DNA of 64,000 bases from Pseudoclavibacter helvolus (GTDB taxonomy: Bacteria; Actinomycetota; Actinomycetes; Actinomycetales; Microbacteriaceae): contig NZ_JACHWJ010000006.1 in assembly GCF_014191305.1 (NCBI RefSeq), positions 1 through 64,000 on the forward strand. Direction: 5' to 3'. Of this stretch, positions 60,699-64,000 are shown piece after piece (the first letter of the stretch is position 1; every line of letters starts with the position of its first letter). The notes beneath the pieces were generated by a model. It made no database searches and was not told the origin of the DNA. It was given only the letters and a program-made list of their open reading frames with translations. The position numbers were made by a program, and so were the translations under genes.

Positions 60699-61313
60699 GT
60701 GCCTGACCGCCGGTCGCCGCTCGCGGTCTACGTCCCTGGCGCCTCCGTAGTTCACCGGCTGCCCGCCGGCGCGAAGCTCCTCGCACTGGTCGCAGCTGGT
60801 GCGGCCGTGCTCGCGATCTCGTCTCCGCTCGCCGCCGGCGTCGCGGTCGTGGTGGCGCTGCTCGGCTTCGCGGGCGCGCGCCTCAGCCTCCGCTACGCGT
60901 GGCGCGGCGTTCGGCCGACGTGGATCTTCCTCGTCGGCATCTTCGCCTTCCAGTGGTGGAGCGCCGAGCTGGCGAGGGCGGTCGGTGTTGTCGGGTCGAT
61001 CATCGCGCTGCTGCTCGCGGCGACGCTGGTGAGCCTGACGACTCGGACGACGGACATGATCGAGGCCATCGTCTGGCTGCTCAGGCCCCTCGGACGCCTC
61101 GGCGTGAACCCCGACAGGGTTGCCCTGCAGCTCGCGCTCGGCGTGCGCGCCGTCCCGCTTGTCGCCGAGTTAGCCGAGACCGCCAGGCAGGCGCAGTATG
61201 CACGCGGGCGCCGCGGGAGTCCTCGCGCCTTCGCCGTGCCGCTTGTCGTGCGCGCGTTGCGCCGCGCCGACGCCATGTCAGACGCACTGCACGCGCGAGG
61301 CCTCGACGACTGA
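60699..61313 (+). CDS. bioN: Biotin ECF transporter T component
   Basis: 204 residues, GTG start 27 nt after bioM. Four to five helices and the two EcfT coupling motifs (ARGRRG and ALHARGLDD) near the C-terminus. It couples BioM to BioY in the membrane. Confidence 0.9.
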   Translation: MPDRRSPLAVYVPGASVVHRLPAGAKLLALVAAGAAVLAISSPLAAGVAVVVALLGFAGARLSLRYAWRGVRPTWIFLVGIFAFQWWSAELARAVGVVGSIIALLLAATLVSLTTRTTDMIEAIVWLLRPLGRLGVNPDRVALQLALGVRAVPLVAELAETARQAQYARGRRGSPRAFAVPLVVRALRRADAMSDALHARGLDD

Positions 61314-61352
61314 GCGCATCGAGACTGGGGTGCGCCTTGGGAGCGCCCGAGG

Positions 61353-61778
61353 CTAGCCGCGGTTCTCGAGCTCGTCGGCGCGGATGAGGCGCGCATCCAC
61401 CGTCTTCTTAGAAGCGACCCTGCCGGCGATGTAGCCAGCGAGGCCGCCGAGGGCCAGCGTGATCGGTACCGTGAACGCGAGCAGGAACGCGAACACCTGA
61501 ATGCGCGTGAACGCCTCGTTCGGCGGGAACGCGAACGTCAGGATCGTCACGAGCACAACGCCGACGATCGCGCCGAGCACCATGAAGCTGCCCATACGAG
61601 GAACGCGGTGCACCTTGGCGTCCATCTCGCGGACACCGTCGTCTTCGTCTTCCTCCGCGAACTCGGCGAGCTCAGCCTCGTAGCCGTCCAGCTCGCCTCC
61701 GGCTTCGACCGCACGGTCAGCCGAGGTGTCGTCGCCGCCTTCTGGGCGCGACTGCGTTGGTTCGTTCTCGCGGAGCAT
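61353..61778 (-). CDS. Small membrane protein with acidic N-terminus
   Basis: 141 residues from ATG at 61776-61778 (GACAAT lies six bases upstream). An acidic disordered N-terminus of ~60 residues (ELAEFAEEDEDDGVREMDAK) is followed by two hydrophobic helices (about 67-87 and 98-118) and a basic tail. Conserved small proteins of this form occur near purD in relatives, function unknown. Convergent with bioN. Confidence 0.65.
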   Translation of the reverse strand: MLRENEPTQSRPEGGDDTSADRAVEAGGELDGYEAELAEFAEEDEDDGVREMDAKVHRVPRMGSFMVLGAIVGVVLVTILTFAFPPNEAFTRIQVFAFLLAFTVPITLALGGLAGYIAGRVASKKTVDARLIRADELENRG

Positions 61779-61876
61779 GCGTCCATTGTCTCGCAGTTCG
61801 CGGTGACCTCTCGCAGGGACTCCGGCGACCCGAACTGGCCCCACGCGATCAGCGGCCTCGCGGGCCGCACCTTCGG

Positions 61877-62251
61877 TCACCGACGGACGAGCGGGAGCCA
61901 GGCAGAGACGTCGGCGCGGGTCCCGGATGCGCGGACGCGGTTCGCGTCCGCAGCCTCCTGCCAGGTGGTGCGGCCGGTTGCGAGTTCGAGCCACGTGTCG
62001 GCGTCGAGCTCGATGACGTTCGGCGGCGTGCCCCGAGTGTGGCCGGGCCCCTCGACGCACTGCACGGCGCCGAACGGCGGCACACGCACCTCGACGCTCG
62101 CCCCCGGGGCGCGGTCTTCGAGAGCCTGCAGCGTGTAGCGGACCGCGGTCGCGGCGTCGGCGCGCGGCGTCGGGCGCCCTTCGGCGCGGGCTTCGGTCCA
62201 GGCGATGATGGCGCCGAGCCCTGCGGCGTCGGCGATTCGAGGTTTCGGCAC
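61877..62251 (-). CDS. Sterol-carrier-family (SCP2-like) protein
   Basis: 124 residues from GTG at 62249-62251 with AGGGG six bases upstream. VPKPRIADAAGLGAIIAW...RYTLQALEDRAPGASVEVRVPPFGAVQC...HTRGTPPNVIELDADTWLELATGRTTWQEA is the small actinobacterial sterol-carrier type often encoded beside purD. The end WLELATG with TWxEA is the lipid-pocket strand-helix of SCP2 proteins. Ligand unknown. Divergent from purD. Confidence 0.8.
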   Translation of the reverse strand: MPKPRIADAAGLGAIIAWTEARAEGRPTPRADAATAVRYTLQALEDRAPGASVEVRVPPFGAVQCVEGPGHTRGTPPNVIELDADTWLELATGRTTWQEAADANRVRASGTRADVSAWLPLVRR

Positions 62252-62315
62252 GTCCCCTATTCTGCGCCAGCATGCACGGACGACCTGCAGCCGCGTCCGT
62301 CTCGAGAGACGACTG

Positions 62316-62387
62316 TCAATTTCGGTGATAGCTCGAGGATTCGGTGACGCCACGAGCAGTTTGAGAAGCGTTGTCACCGAGGTTTGA
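62316..62387. repeat. ~72-bp palindromic repeat, family A copy 5
   Basis: Left arm TCAATTTCGGTGATAGCTC and right arm GTCACCGAGGTTTGA pair over ~13 bp with mismatches. In the 249-bp gap between the sterol-carrier gene and purD, close to the purD promoter. Confidence 0.7.
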
Positions 62388-62488
62388 AGCCGCTCCGTCC
62401 GAACCGCGCCCCAACGGCCCCCGATACCGCCCTTCGTCGCGGGGCGGTCATCTGCGTTCACGCGGCGGCGCGAGACGTCGTCCCCGGT

Positions 62489-62494
62489 TAGGCT
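62489..62494 (+). promoter_or_regulatory. Leaderless -10 element of purD
   Basis: TAGGCT lies exactly six bases before the purD GTG with no ribosome-binding site between them. Confidence 0.5.
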
Positions 62495-62500
62495 GGTGCG

Positions 62501-63784
62501 GTGAGAATTCTCGTCCTCGGATCCGGTGCCCGCGAGCACGCAATTGTTGCCGCCCTCCACAGCGAGCGCGCACACTCGATCGTCACGGCGCCAGGCAACC
62601 CCGGCATCGCCACCGAGTCTGAGGTGATCCGACTCGACGTGAATAACCCATCGCTTGTGACGGACTTCGCCAAGGATGAGAACTTCGAACTCGTCGTCAT
62701 CGGCCCCGAGGCGCCCCTCGTCGCGGGCGTCGCCGACGCGCTGCGCGAGGCCGGCATTCCAGTGTTCGGCCCGTCGAAGGCCGCCGCAGAGATCGAGGGC
62801 TCCAAGACGTTCGCGAAGGACGTCATGTCCCGCGCCGGCGTTCCGACGGGCGGCGCGCGCCTCGCGGCGACGCTCGAAGAGGCCGCTGCTGCCATCGACG
62901 AGTTCGGCGCCCCCTACGTCGTGAAGGCCGACGGCCTGGCGTCCGGGAAGGGCGTCATGGTCACCGAGAGCCGCGAGGACGCGCTCATCCACGCGGAGCA
63001 CTGGCTCGCTGCCGGCCCGGTGTTGGTTGAGGAGTTCCTCGACGGCCAGGAGGTCTCGCAGTTCGTCTTCTCCGACGGCGTCAACGTCCGCGCGCTCCCG
63101 CCCGCCCAAGACTTCAAGCGCCTGCTCGCCGGCGACGAGGGCCCGAACACGGGCGGCATGGGCGCGTACACGCCCGTCCCGTTCCTGAACGACCGGTTCG
63201 GCGGCGAGCGCGCCTTCTCGAAGCTCATCGTCGATCAGGTCGCTAAGCCCGTCGTCGACGAGATGCGCGCGGCCGGCACTCCGTTCGCCGGTCTGCTCTA
63301 CTGCGGACTCATCGTCACGACGGCGGGAATCCGCGTCATCGAATTCAACGCCCGCTTCGGCGACCCGGAGACGCAGGCCGTACTCGAGCGCCTCGACCAG
63401 CCGCTCTCCGAGCTGCTCTACGCGTCGGCGACCGGCACGCTTGGGCACCTGCCCGAGGAACTCGCGATCGCCGACAACGCGGCGGTCACGATTGTGCTTG
63501 CCAGCGAGGGCTACCCGGAGGACGTGCAGTCTGGCCGCACCATCTCGGGTGTCCCGGATGCGCTGGCCGAGCCGAACGTGAAGGTGCTGCAGGCGGCGAC
63601 CACTGAGCGCGATGACGACACGCTCGTGACGAGCGGCGGACGCATCCTCAACGTCGTCGGCACCGGCGCGACGATCGCCGAGGCTCGCGCGTTCGCGTAC
63701 CAGGGGCTGTCGCGCATCCACATCGACGGAGCGCAGTACCGCGCCGACATCGCTGAGCTCGCGGCTCGCGAGCAGCAGTCGTGA
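62501..63784 (+). CDS. purD: Phosphoribosylamine-glycine ligase (GAR synthetase)
   Basis: 427 residues, GTG start. [39 protein letters not shown]-grasp segment [28 protein letters not shown] and [12 protein letters not shown] are PurD motifs. Ligates phosphoribosylamine and glycine. Stop overlaps the purC GTG by 4 nt. Confidence 0.96.
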   Translation: MRILVLGSGAREHAIVAALHSERAHSIVTAPGNPGIATESEVIRLDVNNPSLVTDFAKDENFELVVIGPEAPLVAGVADALREAGIPVFGPSKAAAEIEGSKTFAKDVMSRAGVPTGGARLAATLEEAAAAIDEFGAPYVVKADGLASGKGVMVTESREDALIHAEHWLAAGPVLVEEFLDGQEVSQFVFSDGVNVRALPPAQDFKRLLAGDEGPNTGGMGAYTPVPFLNDRFGGERAFSKLIVDQVAKPVVDEMRAAGTPFAGLLYCGLIVTTAGIRVIEFNARFGDPETQAVLERLDQPLSELLYASATGTLGHLPEELAIADNAAVTIVLASEGYPEDVQSGRTISGVPDALAEPNVKVLQAATTERDDDTLVTSGGRILNVVGTGATIAEARAFAYQGLSRIHIDGAQYRADIAELAAREQQS

Positions 63785-64000
63785 CCGACGCCGCTCAGGC
63801 TCCCCTCCTCGAGGGCTGGTCGCACGTCTCCTCTGGCAAGGTCCGCGAGGTGTACGAGGAACTCGACGACAATCGCGTGCTGCTTGTTGTGGCGAGCGAC
63901 CGCGTGAGCGCGTTCGACCACATTCTCAGCCCTGGCATTCCCGGCAAGGGCGCCCGTCTGACGGCGCTGAGCCGCTGGTGGTTCGACCGCATCGCCGTCA
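63781..64000 (+). CDS. purC: SAICAR synthetase, N-terminal part (cut by the window end)
   Basis: GTG at 63781-63783 overlaps the purD stop. The 73 visible residues read [41 protein letters not shown] and [12 protein letters not shown], the start of PurC (SAICAR synthetase). Coupled to purD in one operon. Confidence 0.93.
   Translation, partial: MTDAAQAPLLEGWSHVSSGKVREVYEELDDNRVLLVVASDRVSAFDHILSPGIPGKGARLTALSRWWFDRIAV

Noticed and set aside
62252-63721. Very long minus-strand frame continuing upstream of the sterol-carrier gene
   Set aside because: It is antisense to purD; the conserved sterol-carrier protein starts at GTG 62249-62251 with its own ribosome-binding site.

Overview
The window is high-GC DNA from an actinobacterium, most likely a member of the Micrococcales close to Microbacteriaceae. 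The evidence is dense short operons with 1-11 nt start/stop overlaps, many GTG starts, several apparently leaderless promoters, a DUF3073 protein, DUF4097-PadR and CstA-YbdD pairs, and ECF-type vitamin uptake. No rRNA, tRNA, CRISPR array, insertion sequence or phage gene was seen.

Layout. 1-336: 3' part of a small secreted-type protein broken by an in-frame TGA. 358-9217 (minus): acyl-CoA oxidase, a NatAB-like ABC exporter, a NarL-type two-component system, a small membrane protein and an M56 peptidase/BlaI pair. 9395-12707 (plus): YkoEDC-like ECF transporter. 12954-15413 (minus): acidic hypothetical protein and DEAD-box helicase. 15603-22035: a small exopolysaccharide locus (lipoprotein, polysaccharide deacetylase, epimerase, nucleotide-sugar dehydrogenase on minus; divergent processive GT2 on plus). 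22071-28326 (minus): RND exporter, an unusual sigma-2/membrane-protein fusion and a YdcF-like protein. 28463-34424 (plus): DUF4097-PadR, two CrcB fluoride channels, a MacB/FtsX-type ABC exporter. 34622-40601: FAD oxidoreductase, DUF3073 protein, CstA/YbdD, FBP-domain protein, alpha/beta hydrolase.

41105-56032 is the most interesting part. It encodes a histidine-utilization look-alike that lacks HutI, HutG and HutF. It has a HAL-family lyase without the MIO-forming Ala-Ser-Gly, a urocanate-hydratase homologue, a DUF917 (S-methyl-thiohydantoin desulfurase type) protein, a hydantoinase-type cyclic amidohydrolase, an M20 carbamoylase-type amidohydrolase, an IclR regulator, and an OpuC/EgtUV-like ABC importer (binding protein, ATPase, two permeases). 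Together these match, step by step, the catabolism of ergothioneine or S-methyl-ergothioneine to glutamate via thiourocanate, thiohydantoin propionate, hydantoin-5-propionate and N-carbamoyl-glutamate. Alanine dehydrogenase with its Lrp regulator and an asparaginase-like protein sit inside or beside the cluster.

56259-64000: purine biosynthesis genes (purM, divergent purF, then purD-purC) enclose a BioYMN biotin ECF transporter, a small membrane protein and a sterol-carrier-like protein.

At the DNA level there are five copies of a ~72-bp palindromic repeat (one inside the ykoD linker), a second family of GGGATGGGTT-type palindromes, a PafBC-type (RecA-NDp) promoter signature upstream of both acyl-CoA oxidase and cstA, and clear candidate operators for BlaI, PadR, IclR and Lrp.
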